Source: CABZJG01 sp902512685 (lineage in GTDB: Bacteria; Pseudomonadota; Alphaproteobacteria; Rhodobacterales; Rhodobacteraceae). Taken from it: a DNA stretch of 64,000 bases. The DNA is taken from NCBI GenBank assembly GCA_051201605.1, contig CP179201.1:1054001-1118000 (forward strand), in the 5' to 3' direction. Below are positions 9,142-18,458 of the stretch, piece after piece. The position numbers were made by a program, and so were the translations under genes. Under the pieces are notes generated by a model, which was given only the letters and a program-made list of their open reading frames with translations, was not told the DNA's origin and searched no databases. Every line of letters begins with the position of its first letter. Position 1 is the first letter of the stretch.

Positions 9142-9795
9142 TTACAGAATTTTTTGCCCAGTTTTTTCAATATCTGCCAAAAATGCCGCCAAACCCTTGT
9201 CTGTAAGGGGGTGATTTGCCAAGCTTTTGATCACAGATGGGGGGGCTGTCATCACATCTGCGCCGATGCGTGCGCTTTCGAGCACATGGTTAACGGTCCG
9301 GATCGACGCCGCAAGGATTTGTGTTTCAAAGCCATAATTATCATAAATCACCCGGATATCTTCGATCAAATCCATGCCATCAATGTTGATGTCATCCAGC
9401 CGGCCAATAAAGGGCGAAATAAATGTCGCCCCGGCTTTGGCGGCCAAAAGCGCCTGATTGGCAGAAAAACACAACGTCACGTTGACCATGTTGCCCTCGC
9501 CTGAAAGCACTTTACAGGCTTTCAACCCATCCCAGGTTAGCGGCACTTTAATGGCGATATTATCTGCAATTTCGCTCAGCTTGCGGCCTTCTGCAATCAT
9601 CTTTTCCGCTTCGGTGGCGGTCACCTCTGCACTGACCGGGCCAGAGACGATGCTACAAATTTCTTTGGTCACCTCGATAATATCGCGGCCGGATTTCATG
9701 ATCAATGATGGGTTGGTGGTGACCCCATCAACCATTCCAAGATCGTTCAATTCGGCAATCTGGTCAATTTCGGCGGAATCTACAAAAAATTTCAT
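9142..9795 (-). CDS. tal: Transaldolase / fructose-6-phosphate aldolase family (TalC type)
   Basis: Short-form transaldolase of 217 residues that handles sugar phosphates in the non-oxidative pentose phosphate pathway. The N-terminus MKFFVDSAEIDQI and the GVTTNPSLI motif are diagnostic. The Schiff-base lysine is in IAIKVPLTWDGL. The C-terminal TAPPSVIKSLANHPLTD is typical of the subfamily annotated as probable transaldolase in alphaproteobacteria. Fructose-6-phosphate aldolase activity is the main alternative and cannot be separated by eye. Divergent from priA. Confidence 0.93.
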   Translation of the reverse strand: MKFFVDSAEIDQIAELNDLGMVDGVTTNPSLIMKSGRDIIEVTKEICSIVSGPVSAEVTATEAEKMIAEGRKLSEIADNIAIKVPLTWDGLKACKVLSGEGNMVNVTLCFSANQALLAAKAGATFISPFIGRLDDINIDGMDLIEDIRVIYDNYGFETQILAASIRTVNHVLESARIGADVMTAPPSVIKSLANHPLTDKGLAAFLADIEKTGQKIL

Positions 9796-9883
9796 GGCTT
9801 TGATCCTTTGATGGGTTGGCCTAGGGTTTATGTGGCTTTACTGCATGTTAAGCCCTTGGAAAACCCCCAACGCGGAGCAAAGC

Positions 9884-12079
9884 GTGCAACAGGCAGCTTT
9901 TTTTCAGCAAGATGATCTGATTTCGGTGATCACCACGCAGCCGATTGAGCGGGCATTGGATTATCGTGCACCCGAAGGCGGGTGTTTTGACGGCGCCTAT
10001 GTTGAGGTGCCGCTTGGACCGCGCAAAGTTCTGGGGGTCGTTTGGGGGGCCGGTCAAGGCGGTTATGACGCGGCTAAAATTCGGCCGGTTCTGCGGGTGC
10101 TTGATGTCGCGCCGATGACGCCTGAAATGAAGCTATTTTTGCAGCGCGCGGCAGATTACACTGTCACCCCGTTTTCCGCGATGCTGCGGCTGGCCACTCG
10201 GGCGCCGGGGTTGAGCGATCCGCCGTCAATGCGCAAAATCTATTATCCCGGGAATATTGAGGCGATTAAAAAAACCAAAGCCAGAGAGCGTGTTCTGGAT
10301 GTTTTTGACACCTATGGCGGGGCCGGCTTTACGCTCAAAGAGCTTGCCGGACTTGCAGGGGTGTCCACTTCTGTGATCAAGGGGATGCTGCCATCGGGCG
10401 CTGTTGTTGAAAAGGCCACGCCGCGCGATCGCCCCTTTGCACGACTGAACCCTGATAAAGCTGGCAAAAAACTTACCACGGCGCAATCAGCAGCGACCGA
10501 CCGTTTGGACGCGTTGATTAAACAGGATGCCTATAGCACTGCTTTGCTTCGCGGTGTTACCGGATCGGGTAAAACCGAAGTTTATTTAGAAGCTGTTGCC
10601 CAAACCCTTCGACAGGGTCAGCAGGCCTTGGTTTTGTTGCCTGAAATCGCTCTGACGGGTGAATTTTTGCAGCGCGTTGAAAGCCGGTTTGGCGTGCGGC
10701 CGGCGGAATGGCACTCGGGCGTGACCATGACTGAACGCCGCAGGATTTGGAAAATGGTGGGCCAAGGACAGGCAGAGCTGGTGGTAGGTGCGCGCTCGGC
10801 GCTATTTTTGCCCTTTCGCAGTCTTGGATTGATTGTGGTCGATGAAGAACATGACAGCTCGTATAAACAGCAAGACGGGGTGCGGTATCACGCCCGCGAC
10901 ATGGCGGTTTTAAGGGCTTCGATTGCGGGTGCGAAAGTGGTGCTGGCCTCGGCCACACCAAGCTTGGAAAGCTGGACCAATGCAGGGGCGGGAAAGTACC
11001 ACCGCATTGATCTGACCGACCGGTTCGGACCTTCTGTCTTGCCAACCATTGAGACCATCGACATGCGGTTGGAAAATTTGCCGTCGAACCGTTGGATATC
11101 GGATACTTTGGCGGCGCAGGTGAAAACGCGGCTCGGACGTTCAGAGCAAGTGCTTTTATTTCTTAATCGCCGAGGCTACGCCCCGACCACGCTGTGCCGC
11201 GCCTGCGGAACCCAGATCGGGTGTACGCAATGTGATGCACGAATGGTCGAACATCGGTTTTTAAATCGTTTGGTGTGTCACCAATGCGGTGACAGTCAGG
11301 CCAAACCCACAAGCTGTCCGTCCTGTCACGCAGAAGATAAGCTTGCCCCGGTGGGCCCAGGGGTTGAGCGGCTTGCCGAAGAGACAGCAGAACTGTTTCC
11401 AGAGGCCCGGGTTGTCACCCTGTCGTCGGATATGTTTGGCACGGCGCGGGCGCTCAAAGAGCAGATTAAAGAGATTGCAGAGGGCGCAGCAGATATCATT
11501 ATCGGCACCCAGCTGGTTGCCAAGGGCCATAATTTTCCAAAATTGACGCTGGTGGGTGTGATTGATGCGGACTTAGGGCTGCATGGATCGGATTTGCGCG
11601 CGGCAGAGCGAACATTTCAGCTGATGCGGCAGGTGGCTGGCCGCGCCGGACGGGCCGAGAAGCCGGGCGTTGCGCTGCTGCAAACCCATCAACCCGAGCA
11701 CCCGGTGATAACAAGTATTCTGACCGGCAACGAAGAAGAGTTTTGGGATGCCGAGGCGCAGGCGCGCCAAGACGCCGCTGCGCCCCCCTTTGGCCGCATG
11801 ATCGGTATTATTATCAGCGCCTCCAACCCCGAGGCGGCTTTTGAGTTTGGCACGCGACTGGCGCAAAATGCCCAGCCACTTCAGGCCATCGGCGCGCAGA
11901 TATTCGGCCCAGCCTCTGCGCCTATTGCCCGCATCCGCGGGCGACACAGGGTGCGGCTTTTGATTAAATGCGACAAGGCCGTGCCGGTGCAGGCGGCCAT
12001 TCGCCAGTGGCTGCAAGCCCTTGCACCGAAAGGGGACCTAAGGCTTGCGGTGGATATTGATCCGCAGAGCTTTCTATAA
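9884..12079 (+). CDS. priA: Primosomal protein N' (replication restart helicase PriA)
   Basis: 3'-5' DNA helicase that reloads the replisome at stalled forks. Visible features are Walker A (GVTGSGKTEVY), the DEEH box (VVDEEHDSSYKQQ), SATPSLES, and an inserted zinc-binding block with paired cysteines (CRACGTQIGCTQC, then CHQCGD and SCPSC). QLVAKGHNFPKLTLV and the VAGRAGR motif follow. I place the start at GTG 9884, which has GGAG at 9874-9877 and gives 731 residues, the usual length. The open frame extends upstream to ATG 9830, but those 18 residues have no ribosome site and look non-native. Confidence 0.95.
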   Translation: MQQAAFFQQDDLISVITTQPIERALDYRAPEGGCFDGAYVEVPLGPRKVLGVVWGAGQGGYDAAKIRPVLRVLDVAPMTPEMKLFLQRAADYTVTPFSAMLRLATRAPGLSDPPSMRKIYYPGNIEAIKKTKARERVLDVFDTYGGAGFTLKELAGLAGVSTSVIKGMLPSGAVVEKATPRDRPFARLNPDKAGKKLTTAQSAATDRLDALIKQDAYSTALLRGVTGSGKTEVYLEAVAQTLRQGQQALVLLPEIALTGEFLQRVESRFGVRPAEWHSGVTMTERRRIWKMVGQGQAELVVGARSALFLPFRSLGLIVVDEEHDSSYKQQDGVRYHARDMAVLRASIAGAKVVLASATPSLESWTNAGAGKYHRIDLTDRFGPSVLPTIETIDMRLENLPSNRWISDTLAAQVKTRLGRSEQVLLFLNRRGYAPTTLCRACGTQIGCTQCDARMVEHRFLNRLVCHQCGDSQAKPTSCPSCHAEDKLAPVGPGVERLAEETAELFPEARVVTLSSDMFGTARALKEQIKEIAEGAADIIIGTQLVAKGHNFPKLTLVGVIDADLGLHGSDLRAAERTFQLMRQVAGRAGRAEKPGVALLQTHQPEHPVITSILTGNEEEFWDAEAQARQDAAAPPFGRMIGIIISASNPEAAFEFGTRLAQNAQPLQAIGAQIFGPASAPIARIRGRHRVRLLIKCDKAVPVQAAIRQWLQALAPKGDLRLAVDIDPQSFL

Positions 12080-12190
12080 AGCTTTGGCATGCGCACACAC
12101 TCTAGTATCATTGGGCGTCGAAAAATTATTTTCCAACGCGTAAAGTTGATTTTGCTCGCCAAGGGTAAATAAAAATCCTAAGTCACGCTT

Positions 12191-13420
12191 ATGAATTCCT
12201 CTTTCCCAGTATCCGAGGCCCAAAGCCTTGCCGCATGGCGGCGCCCAACCACTCTTTTGTTTGTCTTTGCGGCCGCAATGCCGTTGTCCTTCGCAGTTTG
12301 GTCCGCTCTGCTAAACAATTTTGTCATTGAAGTTGTGGAATTTGACGGCTCGGACATTGGGCTCTTGCATACGGTGCGTGAAATTCCGGGATTTTTCGCG
12401 GTGGGTGTGATTGCCATCCTTTTGTTTATGCACGAGCAAATCCTTGGCTTGGTCTCACTGGCCCTTTTAGGGGTGGCCACAGCCGTGACCGCTTGGTTTC
12501 CGACCATGGGCGGAATTTTAACCATCACCATGCTCAGTTCGATCGGGTTTCACTATTTCGAAACTGTTAATCAGTCGCTTCAGTTGCAATGGTTTTCAAA
12601 AGAAGAAGCGCCGCGGCAGTTGGGCAAGCTTTTGGCTGTGGGATCCGGCGCCACTTTGGTGGCTTACGGGGTGATTGTCATTGGTTGGCGCAGTTTGGAT
12701 TTATCGTTTAATACGGTTTATTTGGTGTCTGGCGGGGCCACGGTGCTGATCGCTGTGGTTTGCTTTTTTGCCTACCCCAAATTTGATGCGCCATCGGTGC
12801 AAGTCAAGAAAATGATTTTGCGCCGGCGGTATTGGCTGTACTATCTTTTGCAATTTATGGCCGGTGCGCGGCGGCAAATTTTCATTGTCTTTGCAGGCTT
12901 TATGATGGTTGAAAGATTTGGCTTTGAAGTGCATGAGGTCACCTCTTTATTTTTGCTAAACCTGGTTATCAACATGTTTGCTGCGCCAGTTTTTGGCCGT
13001 GCAGTTGGGCACTTTGGCGAAAGAAACGCCCTATGTTTTGAATATTTTGGTCTGGTTTGCGTGTTTCTGGCCTATGGTGGAATATACTATTTTGGCTGGG
13101 GCGTTGTGCTGGCTTCGTCGCTTTATGTTATCGATCATCTGTTCTTTTCCCTCGCATTAGCGCTGAAAACCTACTTTCAGAAAATAGCCGATCCTGAGGA
13201 CATAGCACCAACGGCGGCAGTTGCCTTTACCATCAATCATATTGCCGCGGTTTTCCTTCCGGTTTTATTGGGCTACCTATGGCTTGTATCACCGGGGGCG
13301 GTGTTTTTGTTGGCCGCGGGGATTGCATCTATGTCTTTGCTGCTTGCATGTCTGATCCCCCGACATCCTCAAAAAGGCCAGGAGACGATTTTTGCACTTC
13401 TTTATAGTCAAAAACCCTAA
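12191..13420 (+). CDS. MFS transporter
   Basis: Major facilitator superfamily permease, 409 residues with roughly twelve hydrophobic segments. The signature loop between helices 2 and 3 is degenerate (LLHTVREIPGF), so substrate class cannot be read. The stretch FHYFETVNQSLQLQWFSKEE and a conserved GARRQIFIVFAGFMMVE in the second half look like a distinct alphaproteobacterial MFS branch. It is followed after 15 bases by a MATE exporter, so the two may be co-transcribed. A general efflux or uptake role is inferred only. Confidence 0.88.
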   Translation: MNSSFPVSEAQSLAAWRRPTTLLFVFAAAMPLSFAVWSALLNNFVIEVVEFDGSDIGLLHTVREIPGFFAVGVIAILLFMHEQILGLVSLALLGVATAVTAWFPTMGGILTITMLSSIGFHYFETVNQSLQLQWFSKEEAPRQLGKLLAVGSGATLVAYGVIVIGWRSLDLSFNTVYLVSGGATVLIAVVCFFAYPKFDAPSVQVKKMILRRRYWLYYLLQFMAGARRQIFIVFAGFMMVERFGFEVHEVTSLFLLNLVINMFAAPVFGRAVGHFGERNALCFEYFGLVCVFLAYGGIYYFGWGVVLASSLYVIDHLFFSLALALKTYFQKIADPEDIAPTAAVAFTINHIAAVFLPVLLGYLWLVSPGAVFLLAAGIASMSLLLACLIPRHPQKGQETIFALLYSQKP

Positions 13421-13435
13421 GGTTGGAGCATTCCG

Positions 13436-14791
13436 ATGACGCAATCTCAGGGTAGGTTTTTAACCGGCTCGACCATGGGCCATGTTTTGCGGATGACCCT
13501 GGCGGGAACAGCAGGTATCACATTTATGTTTTTGGTCGATGCGGCCAATTTATTTTGGATTTCCCAACTTGGTGATATTCAGCTTTTGGCGGCCATCGGG
13601 TTTGCTTTTGCAATCCAGTTTTTTTCCATATCATTTGGTTTGGGTTTGATGATTGCTGCAACGGCCATTGTATCCAAGAGTATCGGGCAAAACCAATATG
13701 ATTTGGCGCGCCAACAGGCAAGCTCGGCCATGATCCTAGCGTTTCTAGTGCAAGCCCTTGTTGCTTTTCTCATTGTGATCTACCGGCAGAAATTTGTCGC
13801 TTTAAGCGGCGCCGAGGGCGAAACGGCTGTATTGACCGAGCGCTATCTACTGATGACGCTTCCGACGCTGCCAATCATGGCGATCGGATTGGTCGGAGGT
13901 GCGATTTTGCGGTCGGAAGGGGACGCGTTACGTGCAATGCTGGTCACCATGATATCAGGTGGCATCGCGATGTTGATCGACCCGATTTTGATTATCACTC
14001 TGGATCTAAAGCTTGATGGTGCAGCCTCGGCGCTATGGATTTCGCGGTTGACGATGGCAGGTCTTGCGCTTTGGTTTGTTATTGGAAAACACAATCTGAT
14101 GGCCCGCCCCACATTCAAACAGTTGGGCGCAACATCGGGCATATTTTTCGCAATTTCTATTCCGGTGATCCTAACGCAATTGGCCTCTCCTGTGGCCAAC
14201 TATCTGCTCACCAAAGTAATCTCTGATTTTGGCGATAGCGCGGTGGCCGCTTGGGCAGTGATTAATAGACTAACGGTTGTTGCCTTTGGCGGTATTTTCT
14301 CGCTCTCCGGTGCAGTGGGTGGCATTTTTGGTCAAAATTATGGTGCGCAACAGTATGACCGCCTCCGCTCGACCTATCGTGATGCGATTATATTTTGTGC
14401 CTGTTATACCGCCCTTGCCTGGGCTCTTTTGATGTTGGTGTCCGATCTTATTTCGGATGTCTTCGGTCTTGATCCGACAGGCGCTAGTATTTTGTGGACC
14501 TTTACGCATATCGGAGCGGCGGCCTTTATCTTCACCGGATTGATGTTTGTGGCCAGTGCGGCCTTTACCAACATGGGAAAACCTGTGTGGTCAACGGCGC
14601 TCAACTGGTTCCGTGACGGCCTTCTTACATTACCGGCTGCGCTGTGGCTTTCGGGTATCTTTGCTGCAAGCGGAGTGATCTATGCGCAAGGTTTGGTGGC
14701 GTTAATTGCTGGCATACTGGCGACGGTTTGGGGGTTTAGGTTTATAAAAACCGCCCAACAGAGCCAGTCAGCGGTTGACCCGAACGCTTGA
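13436..14791 (+). CDS. MATE family efflux transporter
   Basis: Multidrug and toxin extrusion (MATE) cation antiporter of 451 residues with about twelve membrane helices in two homologous halves. The first half contains DAANLFWISQLGD and the paired AAIGFAFAIQFF segment typical of MatE domains. The second half has GAVGGIFGQNYGAQQYDR, which mirrors the first-half KSIGQNQYDLARQ. TTGGAG lies just before ATG 13436. Likely in a two-gene unit with the upstream MFS gene. Substrate unknown. Confidence 0.92.
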   Translation: MTQSQGRFLTGSTMGHVLRMTLAGTAGITFMFLVDAANLFWISQLGDIQLLAAIGFAFAIQFFSISFGLGLMIAATAIVSKSIGQNQYDLARQQASSAMILAFLVQALVAFLIVIYRQKFVALSGAEGETAVLTERYLLMTLPTLPIMAIGLVGGAILRSEGDALRAMLVTMISGGIAMLIDPILIITLDLKLDGAASALWISRLTMAGLALWFVIGKHNLMARPTFKQLGATSGIFFAISIPVILTQLASPVANYLLTKVISDFGDSAVAAWAVINRLTVVAFGGIFSLSGAVGGIFGQNYGAQQYDRLRSTYRDAIIFCACYTALAWALLMLVSDLISDVFGLDPTGASILWTFTHIGAAAFIFTGLMFVASAAFTNMGKPVWSTALNWFRDGLLTLPAALWLSGIFAASGVIYAQGLVALIAGILATVWGFRFIKTAQQSQSAVDPNA

Positions 14792-14829
14792 GGCGCATAA
14801 CGCAGCCCCAGCATATATCGGAGATCTGA

Positions 14830-15702
14830 ATGCCCACTTTTACCGCTTTGACTACCCTATCTGGAAAGCACTCCGCGCACGCCCTTGGCGCGGCGATGGA
14901 ACGGCTTGACCCCGAACCGATGGGGGTTGGGGTGTTTGAGATGGAAGATGGCTCGGGATTATGGGAAGTCGGTGGCTATTTTACAAAAGCCCCAGATGAT
15001 ACCGCACTGGCAATATTGGCCGCTGCTTTTGATGCGGCGCGTTTTGCTGTTTCAAAGTTGCCCGAAACAGACTGGGTGGCCAAAGTCAAACGTGAGTTGA
15101 AGCCCGTGCAAGCGGGCCGGTTTTTTGTCTATGGCAGCCACGATGCGGAACAGGTTCCACCGCACAGCATTGCGCTTTTAATCGAGGCGGCAATGGCTTT
15201 TGGCACCGGACATCATGGCACGACCTTGGGCTGTTTGCAGGCTTTGGACCGACTGGCAGAAACCGGATTTGAAGGGCGGAATGTGATTGATGTCGGGTGC
15301 GGGACAGCGGTTTTGGCCATGGCGGCAGCTTCGATATGGGCCTCGCCTGTGCTGGCCAGCGACATTGACAAAGTCGCGGTGGACGTGGCGCATGCCAATG
15401 TGCTGTCCAATCAATTGGAGGGGCGCGTTACATGCCTTGAGGCCGCAGGCTTTGATCACCCCGATCTGGCGACCTCAGCGCCCTATGATCTGGTCTTTGC
15501 CAATATTTTAAAAGGCCCGTTGATAGATTTGGCTCCGGCGATGGCAGCGCATATAATGGATCACGGGTATGCTATTTTATCAGGCATCCTGACCGAACAG
15601 GCGGATCAGGTGACATCATGTTACGCAAATGCCGGCTTTGCGCTTGTGCAGCGCGAAGATATTGGTGAATGGTCCACGCTCACATTGCGGAAATCCCAAT
15701 AA
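14830..15702 (+). CDS. prmA: Ribosomal protein L11 methyltransferase PrmA
   Basis: SAM-dependent methyltransferase that trimethylates ribosomal protein L11. The 290 residues have an N-terminal substrate-recognition domain and a Rossmann methyltransferase domain. The conserved AFGTGHHGTTLGCLQAL loop, SAM motif I (VIDVGCGTAVLAMAA) and the NILKGPLIDLAP motif (family consensus NIL) are all present. The start has a GGAG site upstream. Encoded 38 bases after the MATE gene and just before a minus-strand DUF1127 gene whose terminator overlaps the prmA stop. Confidence 0.95.
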   Translation: MPTFTALTTLSGKHSAHALGAAMERLDPEPMGVGVFEMEDGSGLWEVGGYFTKAPDDTALAILAAAFDAARFAVSKLPETDWVAKVKRELKPVQAGRFFVYGSHDAEQVPPHSIALLIEAAMAFGTGHHGTTLGCLQALDRLAETGFEGRNVIDVGCGTAVLAMAAASIWASPVLASDIDKVAVDVAHANVLSNQLEGRVTCLEAAGFDHPDLATSAPYDLVFANILKGPLIDLAPAMAAHIMDHGYAILSGILTEQADQVTSCYANAGFALVQREDIGEWSTLTLRKSQ

Positions 15703-15731
15703 AAAGGGCACTATGGAAACCCATAGCGCCC
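15701..15731 (-). terminator. Rho-independent terminator for the DUF1127 gene
   Basis: On the minus strand, GGGC-GCTATGG pairs with CCATAG-TGCCC (plus-strand arms 15706-15716 and 15721-15731, with one A-C mismatch and a four-base loop). Five T follow (plus-strand AAAAA 15701-15705). It lies 29 bases beyond the DUF1127 stop. On the plus strand the T run is missing, so it should act only on minus-strand transcripts. Confidence 0.75.
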
Positions 15732-15759
15732 ATGACCGACAGGGAGAGGCGTCGGATAA

Positions 15760-15966
15760 TCAGCGTCCGATGGACGGACCTGAGAAATTTTCGATGTCTC
15801 CTCGGCACAACCCGATATCCTCGAGTTGCCGATCAGACAATCTTGACAGGCTTGACCGTGTTAATCTGCGATCATTCCAATTGTTTAAAGCGGCGAAAAC
15901 ATTGGCGAAAATTGCCGATCCCGCGCCTGAACTGCGCCGAGCGGCGCCGGTATTTACTACAGACAT
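15760..15966 (-). CDS. DUF1127 small protein
   Basis: A 68-residue basic protein with the DUF1127 core at its C-terminal half (NRLSRLSDRQLEDIG-like pattern, here SSLSRLSDRQLEDIGLCRGD). Members in Rhodobacter and Agrobacterium are small arginine-rich proteins that influence RNA turnover or phosphate and stress physiology. The N-terminal half (GAARRSSGAGSAIFANVF) is less conserved. The gene has its own terminator and about 285 bases of upstream non-coding DNA, so it is probably an independent, regulated unit. Confidence 0.85.
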   Translation of the reverse strand: MSVVNTGAARRSSGAGSAIFANVFAALNNWNDRRLTRSSLSRLSDRQLEDIGLCRGDIENFSGPSIGR

Positions 15967-16251
15967 AGCTGAATTCCTTTGAAAGGGTTACTGACGCTCA
16001 GGTAGGCTCGAAATGCCGCGAGTTCAATTATTGTTTTTGCATGTCCTCTATGCTTTTTTTGCATGGCTCCTAGGGGGCAAATAAACCTGGGCTTTAGCAG
16101 AAGTTGTCAGTGTGCGTTTATCAAAGTTAAATGCACTCTTAGTTTTTGCGGAAAGGGGTAAATAACCTGCTTAGATATTTTGTGATTGGCATTTGTTCAC
16201 GTTTCGTGCTAATTGTTGCAAACAACAAGATATAAAAAAAGGGCAGTGAAT

Positions 16252-16758
16252 ATGCGGGTACTCGGGGTTGACCCAGGTTTACGCAATATGGGCTGGGGGA
16301 TCATCGAAGTCTCAGGCAGCCGGATTGCCCATGTAGCGAACGGCATCTGTAAATCCAGCGGTCAAGATTTAGCCATGCGTTTGCTGTCTTTGCATCATCA
16401 ACTTACCGATGTGGTGTCCAAATGGACACCAGATACAGCAGCCGTCGAGCAGACCTTTGTCAACAAAGATGCAGTGGCCACACTAAAGCTGGGGCAGGCG
16501 CGTGCAGTGGCGCTTTTGGTGCCGGCTCAGGCCGGGCTGCCAGTGGCGGAATACGCCCCCAACAAGGTGAAAAAAACCGTGGTCGGCGTGGGCCATGCGG
16601 ACAAGCAGCAAATTGACCATATGGTGCGCCTGCAACTGCCCGGAGTTGAGATCAAGGGCACCGATGCGGCAGATGCTTTGGCAATTGCGCTTTGCCATGC
16701 CCATTATGCGCGTGCCTCGGATCGTTTGTCGCAGGCAATAGCAGGGGCTGTAGCATGA
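16252..16758 (+). CDS. ruvC: Holliday junction endonuclease RuvC
   Basis: Resolves Holliday junctions after RuvAB branch migration. Starting at ATG 16252 gives 168 residues, the family length, and the canonical N-terminus MRVLGVDPGLRNMGWG with the first catalytic Asp. The second acidic motif is in AAVEQTFVNKD and the last in KGTDAADALAIALCH. An upstream TTG at 16213 is open in frame but adds 13 residues with no homology. The stop overlaps ruvA by four bases (ATGA), so the three ruv genes form one operon. Confidence 0.97.
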   Translation: MRVLGVDPGLRNMGWGIIEVSGSRIAHVANGICKSSGQDLAMRLLSLHHQLTDVVSKWTPDTAAVEQTFVNKDAVATLKLGQARAVALLVPAQAGLPVAEYAPNKVKKTVVGVGHADKQQIDHMVRLQLPGVEIKGTDAADALAIALCHAHYARASDRLSQAIAGAVA

Positions 16759-17435
16759 TTGGAAAGCTGTCGGGCCGCATTGAGTATAAATCTGATGACC
16801 ATCTGCTTTTGGATGTCCGCGGCGTGGGGTACATCGTTTTTTGTTCGGATCGGACCCTTATGGCGCTGCCCGGAGCTGGCGAATTTACCGCGCTTTACAC
16901 AGATATGGTGGTGCGCGAAGATCTGATGCAATTGTTTGGGTTTCTGACACTGGTGGAAAAAGAATGGCACCGGCTTTTACTTTCCGTTCAAGGGGTTGGG
17001 GCAAAGGCATCGCTGGCAATTCTTGGGACCTTGGGGCCAGACGGGGTCAGCAAAGCGATTGCGCTGGGCGATTGGACTTCTGTGAAAGCCGCCAAGGGCA
17101 TAGGCCCTAAAACGGCGCAGCGCGTGGTGAATGAGCTGAAAGACAAAGCCCCTAAAGTGATGGCGATGGCCGGCAGCGCACCGGCGGCCATGGAACAGCC
17201 AACAGATGCTGACACCGTGTTAGAGCCGGTTGCTGCGGCAAAATCTGATGCTGCGAGCGCTGCTATCGCGGGCAATCCGGCAGCACAAGCCGAGGCGTTG
17301 TCAGCTTTGACCAACCTCGGGTACGGCCCCGGAGAGGCCGCCTCGGCGGTGGCGCAGGCTATGGCTGACGGGAGTGATGGCGAAACAGCCGCATTGATCC
17401 GCGCGGCCTTGAAACTTTTGGCACCGAAAGGCTAG
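16755..17435 (+). CDS. ruvA: Holliday junction branch migration protein RuvA
   Basis: Junction-binding subunit of the RuvAB motor. Start at ATG 16755, overlapping ruvC by four bases, gives 226 residues beginning MIGKLSGRIEYKSDD. The N-terminal OB-like domain is followed by the helix-hairpin-helix region (LLSVQGVGAKASLAILG and AAKGIGPKTAQRVVNELKD). The C-terminal RuvB-binding domain comes after an Ala-rich linker (about residues 140-180). The next gene, ruvB, begins three bases after the stop. Confidence 0.97.
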   Translation: MIGKLSGRIEYKSDDHLLLDVRGVGYIVFCSDRTLMALPGAGEFTALYTDMVVREDLMQLFGFLTLVEKEWHRLLLSVQGVGAKASLAILGTLGPDGVSKAIALGDWTSVKAAKGIGPKTAQRVVNELKDKAPKVMAMAGSAPAAMEQPTDADTVLEPVAAAKSDAASAAIAGNPAAQAEALSALTNLGYGPGEAASAVAQAMADGSDGETAALIRAALKLLAPKG

Positions 17436-17438
17436 GGC

Positions 17439-18458
17439 ATGAGCGATCCTGATCCGATAATGCGCCCTGCGCCGCTCGAGGATGACAATGACCGGGCGCT
17501 TCGGCCACAAGGGCTTGAGGAGTTTATTGGCCAAGCAGAAGCGCGGGCCAATTTAAGCGTGTTTATCCAATCGGCGCGCCAGCGCGGCGCGGCCATGGAT
17601 CATACCCTGTTCTACGGCCCTCCGGGTTTGGGCAAAACCACTTTGGCCCAGATCATCAGCCGCGAGCTTGGCGTGAATTTTCGAATGACCTCAGGGCCGG
17701 TGCTGGCAAAAGCAGGCGATCTGGCGGCGATCTTAACCAATCTCGAAGCTCGCGATGTTTTATTTATCGATGAAATTCACAGGCTTAACCCAGTTGTGGA
17801 AGAGGTACTTTATCCGGCGCTGGAAGATTTCGAGCTTGATCTGGTGATCGGGGAAGGCCCGGCCGCGCGCACCGTGCGGATTGAATTGCAGCCCTTTACC
17901 TTGGTGGGGGCCACCACGCGGCTTGGGCTTTTGACAACCCCGCTGCGGGATCGGTTTGGTATTCCGACGCGGCTGCAGTTTTATTCTGAGGACGAGCTTT
18001 TTGAGATCGTCAGCCGCAATGCGCGCAAGCTGGGGGCGCCTGCGGATGAAGGCGGGGCGCGTGAAATTGCCCGTCGAGCGCGCGGTACGCCGCGGATCGC
18101 CGGGCGTCTGCTGCGCCGGGTGGTGGATTTTGCCGTGGTCGAAGGCGACGGGCGCGTCACCCAGGCGCTGGCGGATCATGCCCTTACCCGTCTTGGGGTG
18201 GACCATCTTGGTCTTGATGGGGCTGATCGGCGCTATCTTACTTTAATCGCTGAACATTATCGCGGCGGTCCAGTGGGCGTAGAAACCCTAAGCGCAGCGC
18301 TTTCAGAAAGCCGTGATGCGCTCGAAGATGTGATCGAGCCTTATCTTTTGCAACAGGGTTTGGTCCAGCGTACGCCGCGTGGCCGGATGCTGGGACAGCT
18401 TGGGTGGACCCATCTGGGGCTGAGCGCCCCCAAAGGGCAGAGCAATTTATTCGAATAG
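17439..18458 (+). CDS. ruvB: Holliday junction branch migration ATPase RuvB
   Basis: AAA+ hexameric motor of the RuvABC resolvasome, 339 residues. Walker A is GPPGLGKTTLAQ, Walker B DVLFIDEIHRLN, sensor 1 GATTRLGLLTTPLRDRFGI and the arginine finger region RARGTPRIAGRLLRR. The C-terminal winged helix ends TPRGRMLGQLGWTHLGL. Last gene of ruvCAB, three bases after ruvA, and followed by a long stretch without genes. Confidence 0.98.
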   Translation: MSDPDPIMRPAPLEDDNDRALRPQGLEEFIGQAEARANLSVFIQSARQRGAAMDHTLFYGPPGLGKTTLAQIISRELGVNFRMTSGPVLAKAGDLAAILTNLEARDVLFIDEIHRLNPVVEEVLYPALEDFELDLVIGEGPAARTVRIELQPFTLVGATTRLGLLTTPLRDRFGIPTRLQFYSEDELFEIVSRNARKLGAPADEGGAREIARRARGTPRIAGRLLRRVVDFAVVEGDGRVTQALADHALTRLGVDHLGLDGADRRYLTLIAEHYRGGPVGVETLSAALSESRDALEDVIEPYLLQQGLVQRTPRGRMLGQLGWTHLGLSAPKGQSNLFE

